The notes under the pieces: generated by a model
What the model saw: only the letters and a program-made list of their open reading frames with translations
What the model was told of the DNA's origin: nothing
The model's database searches: none
Shown: one piece after another, positions 9,428-18,049 of the stretch
Layout of the letters: each line of letters starts with the position of its first letter
Numbering within the stretch: the stretch's first letter is position 1
Program-made: the position numbers and the translations under genes
Assembly (NCBI GenBank): GCA_031555935.1
Contig: JAVBTX010000012.1
Coordinates: 25,835-89,834, forward strand
Source: Roseburia_C sp031555935
GTDB lineage: Bacteria; Bacillota; Clostridia; Lachnospirales; Lachnospiraceae
DNA length: 64,000 nt
Direction of reading: 5' to 3'

Positions 9428-10183
9428 TTACCACCCCATTTCCGCTAAGAACTGGCGTAGTTTTTGATGTCTTTCTTTATCACCGCTGCGATATGCGCCA
9501 AGCAACAGTTCACCAGTTATCACACCGTCTTTTAAATAAAGAATCCGATTTCCCCGTCTGGCCGAACGCATGTCATGTGTCACCATAACAATACTCTGCC
9601 CCGCTCGATTATATTCCGTTAAAATATCCAGAACCTTTTCGGTATTCTGTGAGTTGAGTGCGCCAGTTGGTTCATCGGCAAATAGTATTTCCGGAATGTT
9701 AATCAGGCCTCTGGCAATGGCAGCTCGTTGTAATTCTCCACCCGATAACTGGGCTGGAAATTTAGCCGGAATCGGGGCATGTAAATCCATCTTTTCTAGT
9801 AACGCGTTCGCCCGCTTTGCTAAATCTTTTCGATTTTTATTCACCAGCAGACCACTGACCATAACATTGTCAAGAATACTCATCGTATCGTTTAAATAAT
9901 TCTGCTGAAAGACAAAGCCACAATGTTTGCGGCGAAATATCGCCAGCTTATCATTGGAATATTTGGAGATTTCCTCCCCCCGATACTGAATACTGCCCAA
10001 GGTCGGACGGTCCATCCCCGACAGTGCATAGAGCAGGGTACTTTTTCCAGAACCGGAGTTACCCATGATTACCGTGAAATCTCCTGATTCGATAGATAAA
10101 TTTAAATTCTTTAACACATGCTGCTGAACGCTTCCAGTTGAAAATGTTTTACATAAATCTTTGGCTGTTAAGATTGCTTCCAT
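9428..10183 (-). CDS. ABC transporter ATP-binding protein (MacB/LolD class)
   Basis: The 251-residue ATPase has Walker A GNSGSGKST near residue 40, the signature LSGGELQR, Walker B EILFADEPTGAL and the switch histidine in MVTHDM, the usual set for ATPases paired with FtsX-type permeases. The permease begins immediately downstream. The promoter region at 10235-10299 carries repeats expected for the neighbouring response regulator, so this operon is probably its target. It powers a mechanotransmission-type transporter at the inner membrane face. Confidence 0.9.
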   Translation of the reverse strand: MEAILTAKDLCKTFSTGSVQQHVLKNLNLSIESGDFTVIMGNSGSGKSTLLYALSGMDRPTLGSIQYRGEEISKYSNDKLAIFRRKHCGFVFQQNYLNDTMSILDNVMVSGLLVNKNRKDLAKRANALLEKMDLHAPIPAKFPAQLSGGELQRAAIARGLINIPEILFADEPTGALNSQNTEKVLDILTEYNRAGQSIVMVTHDMRSARRGNRILYLKDGVITGELLLGAYRSGDKERHQKLRQFLAEMGW

Positions 10184-10234
10184 AATTGTCTTCCTTTCTT
10201 AATTTCCCATGCATGGGAAGTGGTATCTGATTTC

Positions 10235-10299
10235 ATTATAAGGAAAGCTTTTCGGAAAGTCTTAACCCCATTCTTGTCTGTTTCTTAACTGATTCTTAA
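10235..10299 (-). promoter_or_regulatory. Promoter with four 11-bp phased TTAAGA-like repeats upstream of the ABC operon
   Basis: The minus strand shows TTAAGAATCAG, TTAAGAAACAG, ACAAGAATGGG and GTTAAGACTTT in succession, each about 11 bp apart, then after 17 bp a -10 TATAAT (10235-10240) without a consensus -35. CiaR-like OmpR-family regulators bind TTTAAG-N5-TTTAAG repeats. The adjacent two-component system is the obvious candidate. A perfect palindrome TTCCCATGCATGGGAA (10204-10219) lies in the leader. Confidence 0.6.
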
Positions 10300-10308
10300 A
10301 TTGGTTTC

Positions 10309-11601
10309 TCAAGCCTTTTTCAAATAGAAGGCCACGGTAAAACCATTATGTTCCGTATAACACTCCATTCCACCATGCATCTGATTTAAAAAGCGATTTG
10401 CCAAATATAATCCCAGACCGGAACCGGCCTTTCCTTTGGCATCCCGTCCACGATAATATTTTTCAGTAATCAGTGCTAATTCCTCTTCTGGTACACCCGC
10501 GCCATAGTCTTTGACTTTCGTCAAAATGCCATCTTCTGTTTCCTGAAAAGATACCGTAATTACTGTCCCTGCATACTTATAAGAATTATTTACGATATTA
10601 TCAATTACCTGCTGTAACCGTAGTTTATCCATATAGAGCAGGCACTCTGGAATTTCATTGGCAAACTGGATTTCACCGTAGAATTGTAGTTCCTCGAACA
10701 TCGTCTTGAGGCAAAGTGAGCTTTCCTCTGTTACCTCGACTTTTAATACCTCTAGCTCCTCTAATGTTGCTTGGAAAAGATTACTGATGAGCCGGTCAAT
10801 CATTTCTGCCTTGCCCGCAATCACGTTGATTTTTTCCATATCTCCAAGGGAGATTTCTCCATTGGAGAACGTTGTATCATTTTCCTCTAAACAAGTGCCA
10901 GGGTTACATTTCGCCGCCTGCATCACCTCACAAGCTGCTCGTATCGTTGCCACCGGTGTCTTGATATCATGGGACAGCTCTGCGACCAGCTCTTTTTTAC
11001 TCTTATTGGCTTGATACTCACTCTCCTTCGCTTTTCTTAATTCTTCACGCATAATATCAAAGCTTTCGGTAAAAGCTCCAAAAAAATTATTTCGTTCCAT
11101 CGGCAGTGGTAAATCAAGATTTCCCTTGGCAATCTCGCTCGTAAAAGACTGTAATTTGTGAAAGGGACGCACCACCCCATAATACAGCAGCCCCATTGCG
11201 ATGTAGCCAATCAACAATAATATCAGCCCCAATAACAGATAGCCTTGCAGTAATTGATGTTCCAATTTCTGATAGGTAACTCGTTCAAAATCCCACATTA
11301 CTTTTCCAATCATGGTATTGTTTTGATACAAGTCTAAAATCATGTCACCTTTTTTGATTCGTTCATTTATTTTTGACTGATAATCGGTATCTGTTAAAAG
11401 CAATATCTCACAGTCATATGCCCCGGCTAACATATCACAGCTTTCTCCACTCGCAATCTCACGATGAATCTGCGTTAACTGCTCTTGATAAAACACCATA
11501 TCACGTTCTTCAATTGTGTTGTTTTTCATCAGGCCATAACCGCCTAATACTGCCAGCAATAATAACAGCGTATAAATTACAGCGATATATCTAATTTTCA
11601 T
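10309..11601 (-). CDS. Sensor histidine kinase
   Basis: The 430-residue protein has a membrane helix at about residues 5-25, a roughly 95-residue outside sensor region with two cysteines, a second helix near 122-147, a HAMP-like linker, the phosphoacceptor motif ELSHDIKTP and a HATPase_c domain with N-box DNIVNNSYKY and G-boxes DYGAGVP and GSGLGLYL. It follows its response regulator gene by 7 bp. It probably detects an envelope signal and phosphorylates the neighbouring OmpR-type regulator. The signal is unknown. Confidence 0.9.
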   Translation of the reverse strand: MKIRYIAVIYTLLLLLAVLGGYGLMKNNTIEERDMVFYQEQLTQIHREIASGESCDMLAGAYDCEILLLTDTDYQSKINERIKKGDMILDLYQNNTMIGKVMWDFERVTYQKLEHQLLQGYLLLGLILLLIGYIAMGLLYYGVVRPFHKLQSFTSEIAKGNLDLPLPMERNNFFGAFTESFDIMREELRKAKESEYQANKSKKELVAELSHDIKTPVATIRAACEVMQAAKCNPGTCLEENDTTFSNGEISLGDMEKINVIAGKAEMIDRLISNLFQATLEELEVLKVEVTEESSLCLKTMFEELQFYGEIQFANEIPECLLYMDKLRLQQVIDNIVNNSYKYAGTVITVSFQETEDGILTKVKDYGAGVPEEELALITEKYYRGRDAKGKAGSGLGLYLANRFLNQMHGGMECYTEHNGFTVAFYLKKA

Positions 11602-11608
11602 AGGTTAT

Positions 11609-12337
11609 TCACTTTCCGCCAAACTCATTTTTCAGCATATATCCGGTTCCCCAGATGGTTTTTATCAGTTCTGGTTCATTGGGATTTTCTTCTAGCTTCT
11701 CCCGCAATTTGCGAATATGTACATTCAAGGTTCCATCACTAAAAAACGAATCGCCCCAAACCAACTCAAACAGTTTTTCTTTTGTTACAATCGTATTTTG
11801 ATGTTCAAACAAACATTGCAGCAGCTTAAATTCTTTTGCTTTGAGACTTACTTGTTTTTTGCCGATATACGCGCACATGGTTGCTTCATCTAAGCGAATT
11901 CTGTCAAACGTTTCGCAGAGTGAATTTTCTGTTTCCTCGCTCTCGCTCACCTTTTTCTGTTGCATTTCTTGATTCATTATCCGCTTTAACATTACCTTCA
12001 CCTTCGCGAGCAGTACACTTAAGGCATAAGGCTTTTTAACATAGTCATCACCACCGATGTTGAGCGCTACCAGCACATCATCATCACTTTGTCTGGCGCT
12101 GATAAATAAAATTGGGAAGTCATATTCTTCACGGATTTTCTTGCATAACCAGAAGCCATTTTCAGCCTGTAAATTTATATCCAGCAACAACAAATTAATT
12201 GTATTTTTATTTAAATACTCCAAACAAGCCTGAGCCGTTTCCACATAGTCACAGGATACATCAAACATCTGAAAATATTCGCAAGTCATCTGGGCCAGTT
12301 CTATTTCATCATCTACGATTAAACAATTTATATGCAT
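11609..12337 (-). CDS. OmpR/PhoB-family response regulator
   Basis: The 242-residue protein has an N-terminal receiver domain with acidic pocket DDE near residue 10, the phosphorylated aspartate in LLLDINL near residue 54, and the conserved lysine in YVKKPY. A C-terminal winged helix follows (about residues 145-240), ending in the typical IWGTGYML. It is the first gene of the kinase/regulator pair. The phased repeats in front of the ABC ATPase gene are likely its binding site; the ATGTCG array before the secreted protein could be a second site but has a different core. Confidence 0.9.
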   Translation of the reverse strand: MHINCLIVDDEIELAQMTCEYFQMFDVSCDYVETAQACLEYLNKNTINLLLLDINLQAENGFWLCKKIREEYDFPILFISARQSDDDVLVALNIGGDDYVKKPYALSVLLAKVKVMLKRIMNQEMQQKKVSESEETENSLCETFDRIRLDEATMCAYIGKKQVSLKAKEFKLLQCLFEHQNTIVTKEKLFELVWGDSFFSDGTLNVHIRKLREKLEENPNEPELIKTIWGTGYMLKNEFGGK

Positions 12338-12378
12338 ATTAAATAATATCCTACTTTCTTACGTTACTTTTATCCATT

Positions 12379-12417
12379 ATAAAATGGGATACCATTTTTT
12401 GCAAATGATATCCCATT
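12379..12417 (-). terminator. Terminator after the 12431-13414 membrane-protein gene
   Basis: A near-perfect inverted repeat, AATGGGATACCATTT with AAATGATATCCCATT, lies between two minus-strand genes and is followed on the minus strand by TTTTA. Confidence 0.65.
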
Positions 12418-12430
12418 CAACTATTTTTTA

Positions 12431-13414
12431 TTATTCTGCTAAAGCTTTCACTTCTTTGTATTTTGCCACATCCGTATATAACTCGCCCATATATGGATTG
12501 CGTTTGGTCTTAGCAACCTTGAAAATCATGTAGATAAATACAAGTACATTCGCTGCCAATGCCAAGAAGCTGACGATAAATAGAATCGTCGAATTATTGG
12601 TGGACTGCACGAGGAATGGTCCCTGGTCAATAAATAGTGGGAAGGTCTGAGCAAACATACACCACAGTGCCAGTGTCTGCGCACGATGCTGTAACCATGC
12701 TCCTTTGCCGACGGTAAATGCACATAAGGTCGGTGCCAATAACAATGCTAATCCACAATAGAAGGAATGGTCTGGCAGACAGTTATAGGTATAAGCAAAG
12801 TTCCATAAATCATAGGCAATAATCCAAAACCATAACATATCCGGCCACAACATATCATGGCTCTTATCCTTAGCGGTTGCTTTGCGGATGCAAATGCCAA
12901 ACCAGCCAGTGATGGTGATGATATTTAAGATACCGGCAATTCCGTTCATATAGTTCCAGCTTCCGCCGAACAGATTCTGAACCTGATTGTGCTCTGCTAC
13001 TCTTGTCACTTCGCCCCAGTAAGTACGCCCTACTTCAAAATCTCTAACAACAGCTTCGGCAATATTGATGGCCAAAATCAGTGGTGGAAAACATAACGCA
13101 ATCTTATTGTCAGCCAGTCGCCAGGTCTTTCCCGTTTTCTTTTTGGTGCCACCAACAAATCGGATACACCAAAAACCGATACATCCAGCCGTGGATGAAT
13201 AAACTTTGGCCAAATGGAACCAGTCCATATATGCCGTATCGCTTAGTACCGTTAACCATAAAATAGTAAGTATTGTTGGTAGAATTACAAAAAAAGCAAA
13301 ACCAATCCACTTACTTCTCCGGCCGATTTCATTGAGTCCAAAAAGGGCAGCAAATACTGCCAGCCAAACTAATAGCACAAGCACATTTGGTACTACTCCT
13401 GCAAATGAATACAT
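12431..13414 (-). CDS. Multi-pass membrane protein, probably DUF5692 family
   Basis: The 327-residue protein has about nine hydrophobic helices and no soluble domain. The N-terminal pattern with LNEIGRRSKWIG after the first helix and the tryptophan-rich middle resemble what I recall as the DUF5692 family, whose function is not known. The ATG at 13414 is preceded by GAGGAGG. It is a single-gene unit: a good promoter and two TGGT-N3-ACCA operators stand in front, and a hairpin terminator stands behind. The operators suggest control by a FadR-type GntR regulator encoded elsewhere. The family call is from memory only. Confidence 0.6.
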   Translation of the reverse strand: MYSFAGVVPNVLVLLVWLAVFAALFGLNEIGRRSKWIGFAFFVILPTILTILWLTVLSDTAYMDWFHLAKVYSSTAGCIGFWCIRFVGGTKKKTGKTWRLADNKIALCFPPLILAINIAEAVVRDFEVGRTYWGEVTRVAEHNQVQNLFGGSWNYMNGIAGILNIITITGWFGICIRKATAKDKSHDMLWPDMLWFWIIAYDLWNFAYTYNCLPDHSFYCGLALLLAPTLCAFTVGKGAWLQHRAQTLALWCMFAQTFPLFIDQGPFLVQSTNNSTILFIVSFLALAANVLVFIYMIFKVAKTKRNPYMGELYTDVAKYKEVKALAE

Positions 13415-13439
13415 AACATAAGCCTCCTCTAAAGTGTTT

Positions 13440-13519
13440 TCTGGTCATACCAGATTTTTATTCTATTTTAACACCTTTTTAAGAAAGTTTCAATTCATTT
13501 CATATTTTTGGTTGTACCA
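13440..13519 (-). promoter_or_regulatory. Promoter flanked by two TGGT-N3-ACCA operator-like palindromes
   Basis: On the minus strand, -35 TTGAAA (13488-13493), a 17-bp spacer and -10 TAAAAT (13465-13470) form a good sigma-A type promoter. One palindrome with core CTGGT-ATG-ACCAG (13441-13453) lies just downstream of the start site. A second, TGGT-ACA-ACCA (13509-13519), lies upstream. TGGT-N3-ACCA is the core recognised by FadR/LldR-type GntR regulators. Two sites 67 bp apart could allow looping. Confidence 0.55.
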
Positions 13520-13550
13520 GACCTCACCTGCTTTTCAGGGGAAGATTTTT

Positions 13551-13814
13551 TTAAGCTATGATAAAATGCGTTTCATCCTTTAGCTGCATTTCATATTCAG
13601 CGACATTGTCAATGCGAATATAACTTGCATTTCGCAACTCTTCTACGAGCTGTTCAATCAAGAATAATTCACCTTGTACTTCTGCCTCGACATGGCCGTT
13701 ATATAAATTTTTGACATATCCGGTCAGCCCAAGTCTAGTTGCAATGCTGTGTGTACGGTAACGAAAACCCACGCCCTGAACTCGGCCGGTAAAGGTTAAA
13801 TGCTTACGAATCAT
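13551..13814 (-). CDS. acyP: Acylphosphatase
   Basis: The 87-residue protein is full length for the family, with the phosphate-binding loop GRVQGVGFR near residue 10 (catalytic Arg) and GYVKN near residue 33 (catalytic Asn). Acylphosphatases hydrolyse carboxyl-phosphate bonds, for example in acetyl phosphate or 1,3-bisphosphoglycerate. Its start overlaps the last 11 nt of the 1-phosphofructokinase gene, so it is probably translated by coupling. The pairing with a sugar-phosphate kinase is a co-transcription observation; a direct pathway link is not shown. Confidence 0.92.
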   Translation of the reverse strand: MIRKHLTFTGRVQGVGFRYRTHSIATRLGLTGYVKNLYNGHVEAEVQGELFLIEQLVEELRNASYIRIDNVAEYEMQLKDETHFIIA

Positions 13815-14718
13815 ATGTTTTCTCCAAATTTTTTAATAAAGTTTCTACTTCCGCTCTTGTCGCAAGCGTCTCTGAAAAAGCACTGGCACTGCCACTGCAA
13901 AGCCCCATTAAAAACGCTTTGCCATAGTCACCGGTTTCCAAATATCCTGCCAAAAACCCCGCTACCATTGAGTCGCCGGCACCGACTGAATTGATGACCG
14001 TTCCCACTGGCGCTGGCTGCTTATATACGTTACCATTTTCATCAATCAAAATGGCTCCGTCACCTGCCATTGATACTAATACATTCTGCGCACCCATTTC
14101 CTGAAGCTTTCTTGCATATTGAATAACTTCAGCTTTATCATCTATCGTCGTGGCAAATAATTCTGCCAACTCGTGATGATTTGGTTTGATTAAAAATGGA
14201 CGATAAGGCAAAACATTTCGCAACAGTTCCTTTGTTGCATCAACTACCACCCGGGGTAATTCCAGATACTTCATGATATCCATATAAATAGATGCTGGCA
14301 TGGCATCTGGAATGCTGCCCGCCAACACCAATATGTCGTCCTGCGTTAAATAATCTAATTTTTGATACAGCCGCTTTATATTTTCGCTCGTAATGGCTGG
14401 TCCCTGCCCATTGATTTCCGTCTCGGCCGATGAACGGAGCTTGACATTGATTCTCGAACAACCCTCCGTAACCTCAATAAAATCCGTCGACACCCCTTGT
14501 TCCTTTAACAGCTTTTCAATGTGGGCACCAGTAAAACCCGCGACAAATCCTAGTGCTGTATTCGCACAGCCTAAGTTTTTTAGTACCATTGATACATTGA
14601 CACCTTTGCCACCGGGATAGATTTGTTCCCGCTTCGTCCGGTTTACCATTCCCTCTTGAAATCGCTCCACATCTACGACGTAATCCAATGATGGATTAAA
14701 GGTCACTGTATAAATCAT
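13804..14718 (-). CDS. fruK: 1-phosphofructokinase (PfkB family)
   Basis: The 304-residue protein begins MIYTVTFNPSLDY, has the PfkB signature IYPGGKGVNVS near residue 33, and the C-terminal signature NSVGAGDSMVAGF with the catalytic base aspartate. This is the 1-phosphofructokinase/tagatose-6-phosphate kinase branch, and the N-terminal TVTFNPSLD favours fructose-1-phosphate kinase, which phosphorylates fructose 1-phosphate to fructose 1,6-bisphosphate. No fructose PTS gene lies beside it, which is somewhat unusual. It overlaps the acylphosphatase gene downstream. Confidence 0.85.
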   Translation of the reverse strand: MIYTVTFNPSLDYVVDVERFQEGMVNRTKREQIYPGGKGVNVSMVLKNLGCANTALGFVAGFTGAHIEKLLKEQGVSTDFIEVTEGCSRINVKLRSSAETEINGQGPAITSENIKRLYQKLDYLTQDDILVLAGSIPDAMPASIYMDIMKYLELPRVVVDATKELLRNVLPYRPFLIKPNHHELAELFATTIDDKAEVIQYARKLQEMGAQNVLVSMAGDGAILIDENGNVYKQPAPVGTVINSVGAGDSMVAGFLAGYLETGDYGKAFLMGLCSGSASAFSETLATRAEVETLLKNLEKTYDS

Positions 14719-14743
14719 CTGTCTACCAACTTTCCCCCACCTT

Positions 14744-15016
14744 TTAGAACCAGTTCTTAATATTATTAAGTTCTCTGGCTCCTTCGATAATATTGTGCTT
14801 TTCTTTTTTCAAGTATTCCTCCATCTGCTCGATTTCCTCAGCAGTAAACCCCTCCTGCTGTTCAATCTTGCACTCCGGTATCCAGCCTTCGGCATAATCT
14901 TTGCGTTCTGGGTACTCCCGCTCAAAGCGAACACTGATGGCATTTCGATTGTTTTTCCGCAGCACACTGGAATAAGTAAATTTCACTTCGCCATTTTGCA
15001 TTTTGTTTTCTTTCAA
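14744..15016 (-). CDS. Conserved-looking hypothetical protein, 90 residues
   Basis: The likely start is a TTG at 15016, five bases after GAGGTG; an ATG five codons inside lacks its own site. The product is soluble and charged, with a beta-rich first half and a helical second half rich in Glu and Lys (EEIEQMEEYLKKEK). I recognise no family. It lies 14 bp downstream of greA and 25 bp upstream of fruK, so it is co-transcribed with them, but nothing here indicates its role. Confidence 0.6.
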   Translation of the reverse strand: MKENKMQNGEVKFTYSSVLRKNNRNAISVRFEREYPERKDYAEGWIPECKIEQQEGFTAEEIEQMEEYLKKEKHNIIEGARELNNIKNWF

Positions 15017-15030
15017 ACTTTCACCTCGCT

Positions 15031-15534
15031 TTAGAATCCACGCAACCGGTCGCTTCCGTCATCGACGGTGTTCTCTATCTGCTTTATTTCAACATAATAG
15101 GAATAGCTTTCATTTACGACTATCTCAACCCGTTCGCCCACCTTATGCCCAAGAATCGCTTTCCCTAAGGGCGATTCAATGCTGATACGTCCTTCTAAGG
15201 AATTGCCGCGAACTGTTGTGACCAGCTTATAGACCTCCGTCAAATCATCCTCTTCAAAATATAAGGTCACAGTGTTATTTAGACCGACCTCATCTTCTTT
15301 GGAGTTCTCTTCGATAATCACTGCTGTTTTTATCATTCGCTCTAAATAGCGTATCCGGCCCTCATTCTTATTTTTATCCTTTTTAGCGGCATGATATTCG
15401 AAGTTCTCACTTAAATCGCCATGTGCTCTGGCTTCCTTGACCGCCTCGATTGCTTCCTTGCGCACCACCAGCTTGCGATGTTCGATTTCTTCTTCAATTT
15501 TCTTAATATCCTTTTCGGTTAATTCGTCATACAT
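15031..15534 (-). CDS. greA: Transcription elongation factor GreA/GreB family
   Basis: The 167-residue protein has an N-terminal helical hairpin (about residues 5-75) with the GreA motif ARAHGDLSENFEY, and a C-terminal FKBP-like domain with ESPLGKAILGHKVGE. Gre factors insert the coiled coil into the RNA polymerase secondary channel and stimulate transcript cleavage to rescue backtracked complexes. The start at 15534 follows GGAGAAGG. It lies between leuA and the 90-residue hypothetical on the same strand. Confidence 0.92.
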   Translation of the reverse strand: MYDELTEKDIKKIEEEIEHRKLVVRKEAIEAVKEARAHGDLSENFEYHAAKKDKNKNEGRIRYLERMIKTAVIIEENSKEDEVGLNNTVTLYFEEDDLTEVYKLVTTVRGNSLEGRISIESPLGKAILGHKVGERVEIVVNESYSYYVEIKQIENTVDDGSDRLRGF

Positions 15535-15596
15535 CGTCCTTCTCCCAACGTTCCCCTTACCTAACGATCCGTTACATAAGTGGGCTTTCCATTCAT

Positions 15597-17591
15597 TTAA
15601 TGTGATTTTGAATTGCGGTACTGTACTGGCGTCATGCCGTACTGTTTTTTAAATAAACGATTAAAATGCTCGACGTTTTGGTAGCCCACCGCTTCCGCAA
15701 TATTCTCTACCTTCATATTACCATTTTTCAGCAATGTTTTGGCACGTTTCATGCGAATTTTTTTCACATTATCACCAAAGGTCATTCCTGACTGCTCTTT
15801 GATATATTTCGAAAGATACGGTTTTGACAGAAAAAATTCTTGTGACAGTCCTTCTAAGGTAACCGTATCATAATTAGTTTGCATATAGTTAATGATTTCC
15901 GTCAGCCGATTATCCCTGCCCTCCGAAACACCCTGCAACGCATCGACCTGATTGACCGCGGCGATTAAAGCGGCAATTGAAGATTTAATAATATCCTCTT
16001 CGATACCGACACCCCAATATTTCTTGCCCACGCAACTGATTCCCACATAGGTAACAGCTTTGGAGGATGACCCACGGCTCAGTGCATGTTCCTCGTATAC
16101 CGAAAGCTCATAGCTGATACCGAAGTATTGCTTTATCGCATTACTAACCGCATCCAAACGTCCATTTCCATTTGCTTTGATTTCGCGCTTGCCGCCAGCG
16201 TGAATGATTGTCACTTCGGCAAGAATGCCATCCGTCTGTTTGAAATGGCAGTCGCCAATCTGGAAAATATGATTATTATTTACATATTTATCTTCAAATA
16301 CTTGATATATCTGCTGTGGTGTCAATTCGGAATGCTCACGGTCGGAAACACCTTTGATGGTATATCCAACATCCTCCTGCATTTCTTTTGGCACTGCCAA
16401 TCCATAATTCTCTTTTAAAATATAGCTTACGCCGCCTTTTCCCGACTGGCTGTTAATCCGAATCACATCACCGTCATATTCCCGGCCGACATCCTTTGGG
16501 TCAATTGGCAGATAAGGAACATTCCAAATTTTGCTGTTATTTTTATTACGGTGGGCAAAGCCCTTTGATATTGCATCCTGATGTGACCCTGAAAATGCGG
16601 TAAATACTAATTGTCCGGCATATGGCTGACGCTCATGCACTACCATCCTAGTTAAACGCTCGTAGGTTTCGGTGATTTTTGACATATTGGCAAAATTCAA
16701 CTGTGGATTCACCCCATGAGAATACAGGTTCATTGCCAAGGTAATAATATCGACATTACCGGTCCGCTCACCATTTCCAAATAAGGTTCCCTCGATCCGG
16801 TCCGCACCAGCTAAAATTCCCAGCTCGGCATCACTGATACCACAGCCTCTGTCGTTGTGTGGATGCAGACATAAAATTACGGCATCACGGTATTTCAAAT
16901 TCTTGTGCAAATACTCTACCTGGGTGGCAAATACATGCGGCATCGCATTTTCAACGGTAGTTGGGATGTTGATAATGGCCTTATTTTCTGCCGTTGGCTG
17001 CCACACATCTAAGACGGCATTACACACTTCCAGCGCATAATCCACTTCTGTTCCCGGAAAACTCTCTGGTGAATACTGGAACGAAAAGTTACCCTCTACC
17101 TCTGCGGCTAACTTCTTCAATAATTCAGCACCATCGACAGCAATCTGCTTGACCTCGTCTTTGCTCTTACCAAAGACCTGCTCGCGCTGTGCCACGGAGG
17201 TGGAATTGTATAAATGAATGACTGCATGTGGTGCGCCCTTTACCGCTTCAAAGGTTTTCTTTATAATATGCGGACGAGCCTGGGTTAAGACCTGAATGGT
17301 AACGTCCTCGGGAATCATCTGTTTCTCTATTAAGGCTCTCAAAAAAGCATACTCGGTGTCTGATGCCGCTGGAAATCCTACTTCGATTTCCTTAAAGCCA
17401 ACAGCTACTAACAGCTCGAAAAATTCCAATTTTTCTTCTAAACTCATTGGTTCAATTAAGGCCTGATTGCCATCACGCAAATCTACGCTGCACCAGATGG
17501 GTGCTTTATCAATATAGTCCTTTTTGACCCAGTCATAAGTTGGATTTTCCGGCATAAAATATGCCCGCTCATACTTTTGAAAATTTTTCAT
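15597..17591 (-). CDS. leuA: 2-isopropylmalate synthase fused to a C-terminal AraC-type DNA-binding domain
   Basis: The start is the ATG at 17591 after AAAGGAAG; the longer frame would begin inside the leader terminator. Of 664 residues, about 1-550 are a complete 2-isopropylmalate synthase of the long type. The catalytic barrel has the metal/active-site motif DLRDGNQAL and HPHNDRG, and the regulatory domain near 430-550 is where leucine inhibition acts in the family. It condenses acetyl-CoA with 2-ketoisovalerate in the first leucine-specific step. The last 100 residues carry both helix-turn-helix units of an AraC regulator, including LSKPYLSKYIKEQSG and the signature AEAVGYQNVEHFNRLFKK. The enzyme normally ends before this. 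A leucine T-box precedes the gene. Confidence 0.9.
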   Translation of the reverse strand: MKNFQKYERAYFMPENPTYDWVKKDYIDKAPIWCSVDLRDGNQALIEPMSLEEKLEFFELLVAVGFKEIEVGFPAASDTEYAFLRALIEKQMIPEDVTIQVLTQARPHIIKKTFEAVKGAPHAVIHLYNSTSVAQREQVFGKSKDEVKQIAVDGAELLKKLAAEVEGNFSFQYSPESFPGTEVDYALEVCNAVLDVWQPTAENKAIINIPTTVENAMPHVFATQVEYLHKNLKYRDAVILCLHPHNDRGCGISDAELGILAGADRIEGTLFGNGERTGNVDIITLAMNLYSHGVNPQLNFANMSKITETYERLTRMVVHERQPYAGQLVFTAFSGSHQDAISKGFAHRNKNNSKIWNVPYLPIDPKDVGREYDGDVIRINSQSGKGGVSYILKENYGLAVPKEMQEDVGYTIKGVSDREHSELTPQQIYQVFEDKYVNNNHIFQIGDCHFKQTDGILAEVTIIHAGGKREIKANGNGRLDAVSNAIKQYFGISYELSVYEEHALSRGSSSKAVTYVGISCVGKKYWGVGIEEDIIKSSIAALIAAVNQVDALQGVSEGRDNRLTEIINYMQTNYDTVTLEGLSQEFFLSKPYLSKYIKEQSGMTFGDNVKKIRMKRAKTLLKNGNMKVENIAEAVGYQNVEHFNRLFKKQYGMTPVQYRNSKSH

Positions 17592-17612
17592 GTTATACTT
17601 CCTTTCTTTTTG

Positions 17613-17670
17613 GAAAAAAAACACCTCTATAAATAATGCACGTTTAACGCGTATGCATTATTTATAGAGG
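17613..17670 (-). terminator. T-box intrinsic terminator
   Basis: The minus strand has a 17-bp perfect stem starting CCTCTATAAATAATGCA, a 13-nt loop, the complementary arm and a run of eight T. It lies just before the leuA ribosome binding site and is the off-state of the T-box. Confidence 0.9.
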
Positions 17671-17945
17671 CGAAAGATTCAATTCTTATATCTTACGCGG
17701 TACCACTCTACTTTCATGATAATTTAATATCATGCTCTAACAAGCACTATCATGCTCTGCCCGATAACGGCGGGATTCCGTCTGTGCCTACTTAATGTAC
17801 CCCTTTGTTCCTCTGGACATTATGTTCAGCCAGCAGCTCCAAGGCGAGTTCACAATGTTCCTGCCACTGTTTCACACCAACCAACAGCTCTCTGAAAGAC
17901 ATTCCCTTGCTACTATTCCCATTCATCGCTTTATCACTTATTTCA
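17613..17945 (-). ncRNA. T-box leader (leucine specifier) of leuA
   Basis: Read on the minus strand, the leader contains the T-box antiterminator bulge sequence GAGTGGTACCGCG (about 17697-17709), which pairs with the tRNA acceptor end. In Stem I the stretch TGTGAACTCGCC carries a CTC leucine codon in the usual specifier position. The element ends in a strong terminator. Uncharged tRNA-Leu would favour readthrough into the synthase gene. Exact 5' end is estimated. Confidence 0.88.
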
Positions 17946-18049
17946 ATTTATAACTTGCATTTATCTTAGCATATGAATTTCAAAAAAGATAGTGATAAAT
18001 TTAATCAGTTTTCTTGATATTTTTTATTCTCACCTAGGAAAGTTCCCTC

